DNA from: a bacterium
GTDB lineage: Bacteria; UBA6262; WVXT01
Assembly (NCBI GenBank): GCA_035530055.1
Contig: DATKVN010000039.1
Span: 1-27,683 of the forward strand
Reading direction: 5' to 3'
DNA length: 27,683 nucleotides
Part shown: piece by piece, positions 7,373 through 13,974 of the stretch
Position numbering within the stretch: the stretch's first letter is position 1
How the letters are laid out: each line of letters opens with the position of its first letter
Position numbers and translations under genes: made by a program
The notes under the pieces: generated by a model
The model's input: the letters and a program-made list of their open reading frames with translations, nothing else
Database searches by the model: none
What the model was told of the DNA's origin: nothing

Positions 7373-7448
7373 ATTGCGAGGAGCGGAAGCGACGAAGCAA
7401 TCTCGAGATTGCTTCGCTTCTTTCAGTCGCTCGCAATGACATTGATAG

Positions 7449-7466
7449 GCACGGTTTTAACCGTGC
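7449..7466. repeat. Short perfect palindrome upstream of the small membrane protein
   Basis: GCACGGTT-tt-AACCGTGC lies 4 nt before the Shine-Dalgarno of the next gene. A related ACGGTT/AACCGT palindrome overlaps the stop codon at 2854-2867. It is probably another dispersed hairpin element. Its position could influence translation of the downstream gene. Confidence 0.55.
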
Positions 7467-7483
7467 AAAAGGAGGTGAGTTGA

Positions 7484-7750
7484 GTGGCAGAAAAGTATAA
7501 AACATTGGGACTTTTGCGGAAGACTTTTAAAGTTTTGGCTTTTGTAGTCGGCGGGCTGGGTATTATCTTCTTCGTTATCATCCTTATTGCTGGAGGCACG
7601 CCCGAGACACCAAGGGCAACCAGTCTTCTCGCACTGGTATTGGGTGTTATCTATTTTCTCCTTCTTTACACTGTTTCTGAAGTATTACTCTTATTTTCAG
7701 ATATTGAAGAGAATACGCGAAAGACAAGAGAACTCTTAGAACGGAAGTAG
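7484..7750 (+). CDS. Small membrane protein with two transmembrane helices
   Basis: An 88-residue protein starting at GTG, with GGAGG 8 nt upstream. It has two hydrophobic segments (about 17-37 and 46-70) separated by a short GGTPETPRA loop, and a charged C-terminal tail (EENTRKTRELLERK) likely in the cytoplasm. No family is recognised. It is convergent with the efflux cluster and shares no promoter with it. No clear promoter is seen upstream, where the DNA is a palindromic repeat. Its good ribosome binding site and clean hydrophobic pattern support a real gene. Confidence 0.65.
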   Translation: MAEKYKTLGLLRKTFKVLAFVVGGLGIIFFVIILIAGGTPETPRATSLLALVLGVIYFLLLYTVSEVLLLFSDIEENTRKTRELLERK

Positions 7751-7776
7751 TCTTAGTGCTCGCCTGCCAGAGATTC

Positions 7777-10700
7777 TCAAGCGCCATGGGTAAGTCTGAT
7801 TACTCTCTTTACGTCTTCAAATATCATATAAAAGGCAGGCACAATAAATAGAGTCAGGATTGTAGAAGCGGCCAGTCCCCCGATGACAGTAATTGCTAAG
7901 GGAGACCAAAGGCTGGAACTCTCGCTTCTATCCAACGCCATGGGAAGTAAGCCGAGGATGGTGGTGAGGGAGGTCATAAGAATTGGTCTTAATCTGTCTC
8001 CGCCTGCTTTAAGTATAGCCTTTAAAGACTCTCTCCTGAGAATTTCCCCTCCATTCAAATTGGTTCCATCAAGAACAACTTCTTCTTTTCTTCTAAGATG
8101 ATTTATGCGGTCGACTAAAATAATTGCGTTATTGACCGCTATCCCGCCGAGCATAATTAGTCCAATGAAAACACCCATAGTGACCGGTTTATGCGTTATA
8201 AATAGGGCTAAGACGGCCCCGATGACTGCCATGGGAACGGTTACCATAATGATAAGTGGCTGAGAGTAAGATTCAAATAGAGAAGCAAGGACTATAAACA
8301 CTAAAATCACCATTACACAGAGAGCGAACTTAAATTCCTTCTCGTTCTGGACCATCTCCTGGTAGTCTCCGGCGAACTCATAGTAGTAATCCTTGGGTGG
8401 TTTTATATTGGCTAAACTCTTCTTAATCCTGTCTACAGCAGTTCCCAGGGCTAACCTTCCCCTGTGGGCACTGACCTGAATCATGCGGCTTTTGTCCTTT
8501 CGCCAGATTTCACTTGGCGAGAGGGCGAAATTGAAATCTACTATCTGTTCCAGGTAAATCTGGGTTCCTGTGGGAGTGTCCAGAGTGAGTTTTCTTAAGT
8601 CCTCAAAATTCCTTCTGTGTCTCTCATCCAGCCGGGCGATGGTCTCTACCTGACGGGCTTTGTCGTGGAAATAGGTAGCCCTTAGACCTCTCATCTGGGC
8701 ATGAGTTATTTCGGCTATGTCCCTCACGCTTAAGCCAAAGTAGGCAGCCCTCTGTTTATCCACATTAAATCTCATTTCCGGCCTTCCCGGTTTATATCTT
8801 AACTTTACGTCTGCCAGCCCGGCTACAGTTCCCATCCTCTTTGCCAGGGAGATGGCTAAGTCCCTTAAAACGTTATAGTCGTAACCGTAAATATCAAGGA
8901 AGACCTCACTTGCCGATTGGGGCTCTGAGAAATAGATAAAAGTATCGTAGATTTCACCTATCTTCTTTACATGGGGACGCAAGGTATCTATGACTTCCTG
9001 CACCGTGCGCACCCTTTCTGAGCGAGGCACAAGTGTAATATAGACTTTGGAGGACCAGCCTTCAACTCTTGCTGTAACAGTTTTAGTTACCCCCTTAATT
9101 TCAGGGATAGTGGTGAGCATGCTTTCTACTTCGGAGACCACCTGGTCGGAAATTTCAAGCTTAGCTCCCGAAGGAAGTTCTACAAAGATGGTGAACTCGC
9201 TCTGTTCAGTAGTCCCCATATAATCCTTTTCTAAGAAGTTCCTGTAGATTATGAGTGAAAGGAGAAAGAGAACGACTAGACCCGCAATAGCAATATACCG
9301 CTTGCGCAGGGTAAAGGCGAGAGTCTTCCTGTAAAGATTATGTAACTTTGGAAACTTCAAAGCAAGTTTTCTCTTTCGGCTTTGGGGAGACGGAAGCTTC
9401 TCTTCGGGCCTGGGTTCTTGTTTATTTTCTCCGTAAACCCCGTTAGAAAATTCGGATGGAGCTTTAGATTCTATCGTCTCTTCTCCATAATTTTCCCTGT
9501 CATCCCTCTTCCGTAAGAGACCGAAGAACTTAAGGAGCCCGCCCTTCTGGACGGCACCTTTTCTCACGGGGTGAAGAGGAATTCTGGAAGAGAGAAGAGG
9601 AACCAGAGTGAGGGCAACAAATAGAGAAGCTACCAGAGAGAATGTTACGGTTAAAGCTAATCCGCTGTAGAGTATCTCCACCTGCTTGTTGATGAAAACA
9701 ATGGGCAGGAACACAACTAATGTAGTGATAGTTCCTGCTACAATTGGTAGGATAACTTCCCTGCTGGCTTTAATGGAAACCTGCTTTTGGCTCGGCTGGG
9801 ATTCAATTCCTTTTTGAATTGATTGGTCATTTTCCTTTGCCAGTTTTGTTTTATGCTTAAAAATATTCTCCAATACCACAATCGAATTATCCAGGAGCAT
9901 GCCGATTCCCAGGGCAAGTCCGCTAAGAGTCATCACATTTAGAGTTATCTTCCGAAAGTACATTAAACTGAAGGCGAGCATTACTGAGATGGGAATTACT
10001 GCAACAATGACAAAGATATGTTTTATATCTTTAAGGAAAAGGAATAGGATTGCTCCGGCTAAGAAGGCGCCAAAAAGAAGAGAAGTCCAGACAGTTTTTA
10101 TCGATTGTTTTATGAACACTGCCTGGTCGGATACAGTAACAATGTTTACTTCTCTGGGCAGGTTAAGTTTAATCTTTTCCAACTCTTTCTTAATTGCTTT
10201 GCTTACCCGTACGGTATTGGCTGTCGACTCTTTATGAATATAGAGTGCTGTTACCGGACGGGTGTTCAATCGGGCATAAGCTTCCGGCTCAAGGTAGGAA
10301 TCTTTTACATCAGCGATATCTTCTAAGCGAATTATGGAACCCCCGGGAGTTACCATTATTCCCAACTTCTTTATCTCTTTTACATTTTTAAATTCTCCCA
10401 TAGTTCTAACTAAATACCTGTATTTTCTCTTATCTATACTTCCTGTCAGCAGGTTGATATTACTGAGATTTAGAGTTGCTATGACTTTTTTTATTGGCAA
10501 GTTGTAAGCTTGCAGGCGAGCCTGGTCAATTTCCACCAGAATCTTACGCTCTCTGCCGCCTCGCACCTCTACATTTGCTACACCGTTGATTCTACTGAGC
10601 TGCTCCTTCATTCTTTCTTCTGCTATTTTGCGGAGCATCTCCGGGGTGTGGCCAGTTCCTGTGAGAGCCAGAATCATAATCGGGAAATCTGCTTCATCGT

Positions 10701-11094
10701 AGCGCTCAATTACTGGTTTCTCAATCTCTTCAGGCAATTTGTTCCTTATTTGTCCAATCTTTTCACGGACTTCCAAGGCAGCAAACTTCATATTAGTGCC
10801 CGGTTCAAAAGTGAGCATCACGGTTGAGGATTCTTTCTTGGAAGTGGATATAATGTGGTTTAAGTGTTTGACAGGACTCACTGCCTCTTCCACGGGTCTG
10901 GTGACCAGAGATTCTATGTCTTCAGGGGGCATTCCACCGCGCACGTTTATCTTGACGGTTACAATTCCGTAGCTTGCATTTGGCATAAGCTCAACTGATA
11001 GACGGGTTAACGAGATACCCCCTATTATGATGAGCCCCACAAATACCATCAATATAGCTATTGGTCTTTTTACAGCAAATTCCGACAGTCCCAT
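7777..11094 (-). CDS. RND-family efflux pump inner-membrane transporter (pump 2)
   Basis: A 1105-residue HAE-type RND transporter: TM1 near 11-30, a first periplasmic half, TM2-6 (about 325-500), TM7 near 600, a second periplasmic half, and TM8-12 at the C-terminus. The TM4 segment reads GMLLDNSIVVLENIF near residue 400, keeping one of the two acidic proton-relay residues (DN instead of DD), and TM10 has the GGIAVNNAIILVD motif. Two hydrophilic insertions stand out: about 30 residues after TM4 and a Lys/Glu/Pro-rich cytoplasmic loop (about 503-590) between TM6 and TM7. It is the last gene of the minus-strand cluster. GGAG precedes the ATG. Substrate is unknown. It would use the shared adaptor and outer-membrane channel. 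Confidence 0.93.
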   Translation of the reverse strand: MGLSEFAVKRPIAILMVFVGLIIIGGISLTRLSVELMPNASYGIVTVKINVRGGMPPEDIESLVTRPVEEAVSPVKHLNHIISTSKKESSTVMLTFEPGTNMKFAALEVREKIGQIRNKLPEEIEKPVIERYDEADFPIMILALTGTGHTPEMLRKIAEERMKEQLSRINGVANVEVRGGRERKILVEIDQARLQAYNLPIKKVIATLNLSNINLLTGSIDKRKYRYLVRTMGEFKNVKEIKKLGIMVTPGGSIIRLEDIADVKDSYLEPEAYARLNTRPVTALYIHKESTANTVRVSKAIKKELEKIKLNLPREVNIVTVSDQAVFIKQSIKTVWTSLLFGAFLAGAILFLFLKDIKHIFVIVAVIPISVMLAFSLMYFRKITLNVMTLSGLALGIGMLLDNSIVVLENIFKHKTKLAKENDQSIQKGIESQPSQKQVSIKASREVILPIVAGTITTLVVFLPIVFINKQVEILYSGLALTVTFSLVASLFVALTLVPLLSSRIPLHPVRKGAVQKGGLLKFFGLLRKRDDRENYGEETIESKAPSEFSNGVYGENKQEPRPEEKLPSPQSRKRKLALKFPKLHNLYRKTLAFTLRKRYIAIAGLVVLFLLSLIIYRNFLEKDYMGTTEQSEFTIFVELPSGAKLEISDQVVSEVESMLTTIPEIKGVTKTVTARVEGWSSKVYITLVPRSERVRTVQEVIDTLRPHVKKIGEIYDTFIYFSEPQSASEVFLDIYGYDYNVLRDLAISLAKRMGTVAGLADVKLRYKPGRPEMRFNVDKQRAAYFGLSVRDIAEITHAQMRGLRATYFHDKARQVETIARLDERHRRNFEDLRKLTLDTPTGTQIYLEQIVDFNFALSPSEIWRKDKSRMIQVSAHRGRLALGTAVDRIKKSLANIKPPKDYYYEFAGDYQEMVQNEKEFKFALCVMVILVFIVLASLFESYSQPLIIMVTVPMAVIGAVLALFITHKPVTMGVFIGLIMLGGIAVNNAIILVDRINHLRRKEEVVLDGTNLNGGEILRRESLKAILKAGGDRLRPILMTSLTTILGLLPMALDRSESSSLWSPLAITVIGGLAASTILTLFIVPAFYMIFEDVKRVIRLTHGA

Positions 11095-11111
11095 TGCCTT
11101 TCTCCATAATA

Positions 11112-11135
11112 GGAGTAGCCCCGATTCATCGGGAC
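11112..11135. repeat. Short GTAG-hairpin repeat
   Basis: GGAGTAGCC followed by CCCGAT/ATCGGG (11120-11133). It shares its leading GGAGTAG with the 55-bp repeat that starts 9 nt later and its stem with the terminator palindrome at 2873-2888. Confidence 0.55.
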
Positions 11136-11143
11136 GTCTTGTT

Positions 11144-11198
11144 GGAGTAGCAGAGCTTGCTCTGCGTTAATCAATCGCGAAACAAGTTTCGCTACTCC
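11144..11198. repeat. 55-bp two-hairpin repeat, copy A
   Basis: The unit starts GGAGTAGC and ends GCTACTCC. It contains two hairpins, GCAGAGCttGCTCTGC and GCGAAACaaGTTTCGC, separated by TTAATCAATC. Copies B (13920-13974) and C (20243-20297) are the same length and differ at only a few bases. On the minus strand its first bases provide the GAG-TAG end of the lipoprotein gene. Confidence 0.85.
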
Positions 11199-12157
11199 AC
11201 AGTTAAAGTTTTTCCGGTGTTGGTATCTAAGATTTCGATTTCTCCAAAATCTCTGAAATTGTATCTTCGGAGCATCCTCCTTACAGTTTCCAGAGAAATG
11301 GGTAAGATATCTTCCTTGTTAAACTTCTTCTGTCGTCTTTTCTTCAGGTTCGCCAGTCCATTCCGCACTCCTCTCCAAACAAGGGAAAAGGCGTCGGCAG
11401 GCGGAGGGCCGGTCCATTCTGGTAAAGGATTACTCATCTCTCCTTTTTTAATGATGTCTAAAGTAAATTTTAAAATACCTCTTTCTAAATTTGGAACTTT
11501 GGGACTGAACTCGCCGTTCACAGCTACCACTTTAAAGTTTCCCTTCAAATGTTTATCTTCCTTAAATTTATCCTCTATTCTCCGGGAAATCTGTTTGGCT
11601 AAGAAGTCTGGCAAATGAACTTCTTCGATTGAGAATTCCTCGCTTTCAGGTTGCCCTTTCTTATCCTTAGATACTAAATCCGAAAGAAGAACCAAAGGGT
11701 CAACTCTCGTTTCGAAAAGCATCCTCTTCATATACTCCCCTCGAGAAATATCCCCTACCATAAATTTCTTAATGTCCTCCACGTATCTGGTAAGAACTAA
11801 TTCAAAACCAGAAATCTTAGAATCACTTGCCACTAAGGTTATGAATTCTAAATCTGCATTCGTAGAAAGAGCAACTCTCGATAGAACGTGTAGGACATTA
11901 CCCAGTTTTTCGAATGATTCCTCTGAGGGCTGCAAGGAACTGTCCAATAAGTTATCCACGGGCATATGGACTCCCAGGGTCTTGCCCATTGTCTTCACTT
12001 TTACTTCGGTATTATACTCATCCCTGCACAGCTTTATAATGGAATCGGAAACTTTTGTCTTGGGATAAGTTGGTTTGCATCCAGAACTCATAAACATAAG
12101 AAGTATTAGAAATAGAACAAAGTTCATAATTGTTATTTTTCGAATTATTCCCTTCAT
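11192..12157 (-). CDS. Lipoprotein of unknown function in the efflux operon
   Basis: A ~321-residue protein with a basic N-terminus, a hydrophobic stretch and a lipobox-like MSSGC, with Cys at residue 27, so a lipid-anchored periplasmic protein is likely. The -3 residue of the lipobox is Ser, which is weak. I recognise no domain. The mature part is mixed alpha/beta in character, with an acidic centre and a basic KKRRQKKF stretch near 275-282. I prefer the ATG at 12157 over an upstream in-frame TTG at 12169, since a GGATGGA-like site lies just before it. The stop TAG lies in the 55-bp repeat copy A. Its place between the FtsH-like protease and RND pump 2 suggests a role in pump assembly or quality control. 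Confidence 0.75.
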   Translation of the reverse strand: MKGIIRKITIMNFVLFLILLMFMSSGCKPTYPKTKVSDSIIKLCRDEYNTEVKVKTMGKTLGVHMPVDNLLDSSLQPSEESFEKLGNVLHVLSRVALSTNADLEFITLVASDSKISGFELVLTRYVEDIKKFMVGDISRGEYMKRMLFETRVDPLVLLSDLVSKDKKGQPESEEFSIEEVHLPDFLAKQISRRIEDKFKEDKHLKGNFKVVAVNGEFSPKVPNLERGILKFTLDIIKKGEMSNPLPEWTGPPPADAFSLVWRGVRNGLANLKKRRQKKFNKEDILPISLETVRRMLRRYNFRDFGEIEILDTNTGKTLTVE

Positions 12158-12172
12158 AGTTCCATCCAAAAT

Positions 12173-12231
12173 TGTAGGGGACGGACTCTGTGCCGTCCCT
12201 CCTTCGCACAGATTGAATCTGTGCCTACAAT
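12173..12231. repeat. Double-hairpin repeat of the GTAGG...CCTAC family
   Basis: Ends TGTAGG and CCTACA are inverted. Inside are GGGACGGCAC...GTCCGTCCC-type and GCACAGATT/AATCTGTGC hairpins. The first hairpin is nearly identical to those at 2211-2276. It fills the gap between the FtsH-like gene and the lipoprotein gene, and the FtsH stop lies at its edge. Confidence 0.7.
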
Positions 12232-13889
12232 GGCTTTGTACAATCCCTATTCATCGGGACTGTTACAGTCGCTTCCTGTTTTCCCTTCTGGTTGTTTTTT
12301 CCGTACTCAGCAAAGATGGCTTCAATTTCATCATATTCCAACTCTTCTTTTTCCAGGAGTTCGGAAACGAAGCGCTCCATTATTGTCCATTCTTTTTTCA
12401 GGAGATTCTCTACTTCCTGGTGACATTTATGGAGTATCTCCTGAGTTTCCTGGTTCAGCTTCTGTTTAAGCTCATTGGAAATCTGTGACTCGGGAATGAT
12501 AGAGTAATCTCCTAAATAGTCGTTACTTCCCATACCAAATTTCCAGACCATTGCGTGGGCATGAGCCATTGCTTTCTTGAAGTCGTCAGCCACTCCTGTT
12601 GTGGTAGTGCCGAACTTTAAGTTCTCAGCAACATATCCGCCCAGGCAAACCTTTATATTTGCCAGCGCCTGCTCCTTGTTGGTAGTAAATAGTTCCTCTC
12701 GTGGCTGGTGGAGCACAGCTCCCAATGCTCCTCCCCGGGAAGCAATGGAAGCTTTAAACACATCATCTGTGGGATGGAGAATGTATAGGACTATCAGGTG
12801 CCCGGTCTCGTGGTATGCTGTCATTTTTCTCTCCCTTTCGCTCAGTTTTCTCTTGTGTTTAATGCCCATATCGATTCTATCCATTGCTTGCGACAGGTCT
12901 TCCCACTCCACGTTCTCCTTCGATTCCCGGGTAGCTATTAAAGCTGCCTCCTTGACTATGTTCTCAATATCTGCTGCGCTCTTATACACTGTGTTTCTCG
13001 CTAAACGAGAAATATCGATAGAAGGGTCGTGTTTGACTTTTCTTAAATAGTGGTGAAAGAGTTCCTCCCTCCCTTCCAGGCCAGGCCTGTCGATGTATAT
13101 CTTTCGGTCGAACCTGCCCGGTCTAAGTAATGCCTTATCTAAGATGCTTTCAGGAGCATTTGTTGCTCCAATGGTAATCACATTTTCCTCCCTCTCTTTC
13201 AAACCATCCATTTCCACCAGGAGCTGATTTTGAGTGGTATTAGTCTCTCCTCCTCCTCCCATGAAGCTGTACGTTCTACCCCGGCCAATAGCGTCAATTT
13301 CATCAATAAAGATTATACAGGCTCCATAGCCATAAGCGAGTTGCCTGGCCTTTTTGAATAGTTTGCGTACTCTGGAAGCTCCCATTCCCACAAATATTTC
13401 CACAAATTCACTTGCTGCCATAGAGAGAAAGGGTATACCCGACTCTTTAGCTATGGCCTTAGCCAAGAGAGTCTTTCCGCACCCCGGAGGACCGATCATC
13501 AACAGCCCCCTTACTATTTTGCCTCCGATTTTTTTAATGCGTGTCCTGTCCTTGATGAGTTCCACAACTTCCAACGCCTCTTTTTTCGCTTCGTCTATAC
13601 CTTTTACATCATCAAATGTAACATTCACATTTTCGCTCTTGATAGGGGTTTTCTTCAACTTGAGGAGCGTGCCTGTTTGCATGCTGATAATAACATAGGC
13701 AAAGATCAAAGCGTGAATTGCGCCCATCAGTAGAGTGAGAGGTAACTGGGCGAGAGTCATATGCAGATAGTACGACTCTAATGAGAGTAGTCCTATTATG
13801 GCTAAAGAAACCAGGGTTACAACGCCAAAAATTATGAGTACCTTTACCCAGTGGTTCATCCAGAACATTTTCACCTTTCTATTCCACAT
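12225..13889 (-). CDS. ftsH: FtsH-like membrane-bound AAA+ zinc metalloprotease (M41)
   Basis: About 554 residues. Two N-terminal transmembrane helices (about 16-34 and 51-71) are joined by a periplasmic loop of only ~15-20 residues, far shorter than in E. coli FtsH. The AAA module has Walker A GPPGCGKT near 134, pore motif FVG, Walker B IIFIDEIDA near 195 and a second region of homology ending RPGRFDR near 262. The M41 domain has zinc motif HETGH (~360; usually HEAGH) and a downstream Asp ligand in TTGVADDF (~433). I chose the ATG at 13889 because AAAGGAGGAGG precedes it. The longer frame starts inside a repeat. FtsH degrades misassembled membrane proteins, and being inside an efflux operon suggests pump quality control. 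The last ~10 residues come from repeat DNA. Confidence 0.9.
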   Translation of the reverse strand: MWNRKVKMFWMNHWVKVLIIFGVVTLVSLAIIGLLSLESYYLHMTLAQLPLTLLMGAIHALIFAYVIISMQTGTLLKLKKTPIKSENVNVTFDDVKGIDEAKKEALEVVELIKDRTRIKKIGGKIVRGLLMIGPPGCGKTLLAKAIAKESGIPFLSMAASEFVEIFVGMGASRVRKLFKKARQLAYGYGACIIFIDEIDAIGRGRTYSFMGGGGETNTTQNQLLVEMDGLKEREENVITIGATNAPESILDKALLRPGRFDRKIYIDRPGLEGREELFHHYLRKVKHDPSIDISRLARNTVYKSAADIENIVKEAALIATRESKENVEWEDLSQAMDRIDMGIKHKRKLSERERKMTAYHETGHLIVLYILHPTDDVFKASIASRGGALGAVLHQPREELFTTNKEQALANIKVCLGGYVAENLKFGTTTTGVADDFKKAMAHAHAMVWKFGMGSNDYLGDYSIIPESQISNELKQKLNQETQEILHKCHQEVENLLKKEWTIMERFVSELLEKEELEYDEIEAIFAEYGKNNQKGKQEATVTVPMNRDCTKPL

Positions 13890-13919
13890 TCTTAGCCTCC
13901 TCCTTTTTCGCGCGCAATA

Positions 13920-13974
13920 GGAGTAGCAGAGATTGCTCTGCGTCAATCAATTGCGAAACAAGTTTCGCTACTCC
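13920..13974. repeat. 55-bp two-hairpin repeat, copy B
   Basis: Same structure as copy A with a slightly decayed GCAGAGAttGCTCTGC hairpin. On the minus strand its first bases supply the final GAG-TAG codons of RND pump 1. Its other end lies ~30 nt before the FtsH-like start. Confidence 0.85.

Larger units (their letters stand above)
7053..7441. repeat. Palindromic repeat (TGTCATTGCGAG type) split by an insertion element
   Basis: The left end TGTCATTGC (7053-7061) and the right body (7373-7441) join into one element if the insertion at 7062-7372 and one ATTGC copy are removed. Its ends are inverted copies of TGTCATTGCGAG, and its centre is a perfect 24-bp palindrome at 7393-7416. Elements with this TGTCATTGCGAGGAGC end are widespread small repeats in bacterial genomes, from general knowledge. 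Confidence 0.75.

Noticed and set aside
7751-7776. Shared terminator between the small membrane protein and the end of the efflux cluster
   Set aside because: The 26-bp gap shows no convincing stem followed by a T-run on either strand.
11157-11618. 153-codon plus-strand frame opposite the lipoprotein gene
   Set aside because: It starts inside a repeat and is antisense to a gene with a clear signal peptide and operon context.
13890-13946. Longer N-terminus for the FtsH-like protein
   Set aside because: The extra codons lie largely in the 55-bp repeat, and a strong AAAGGAGGAGG site precedes the ATG at 13889.
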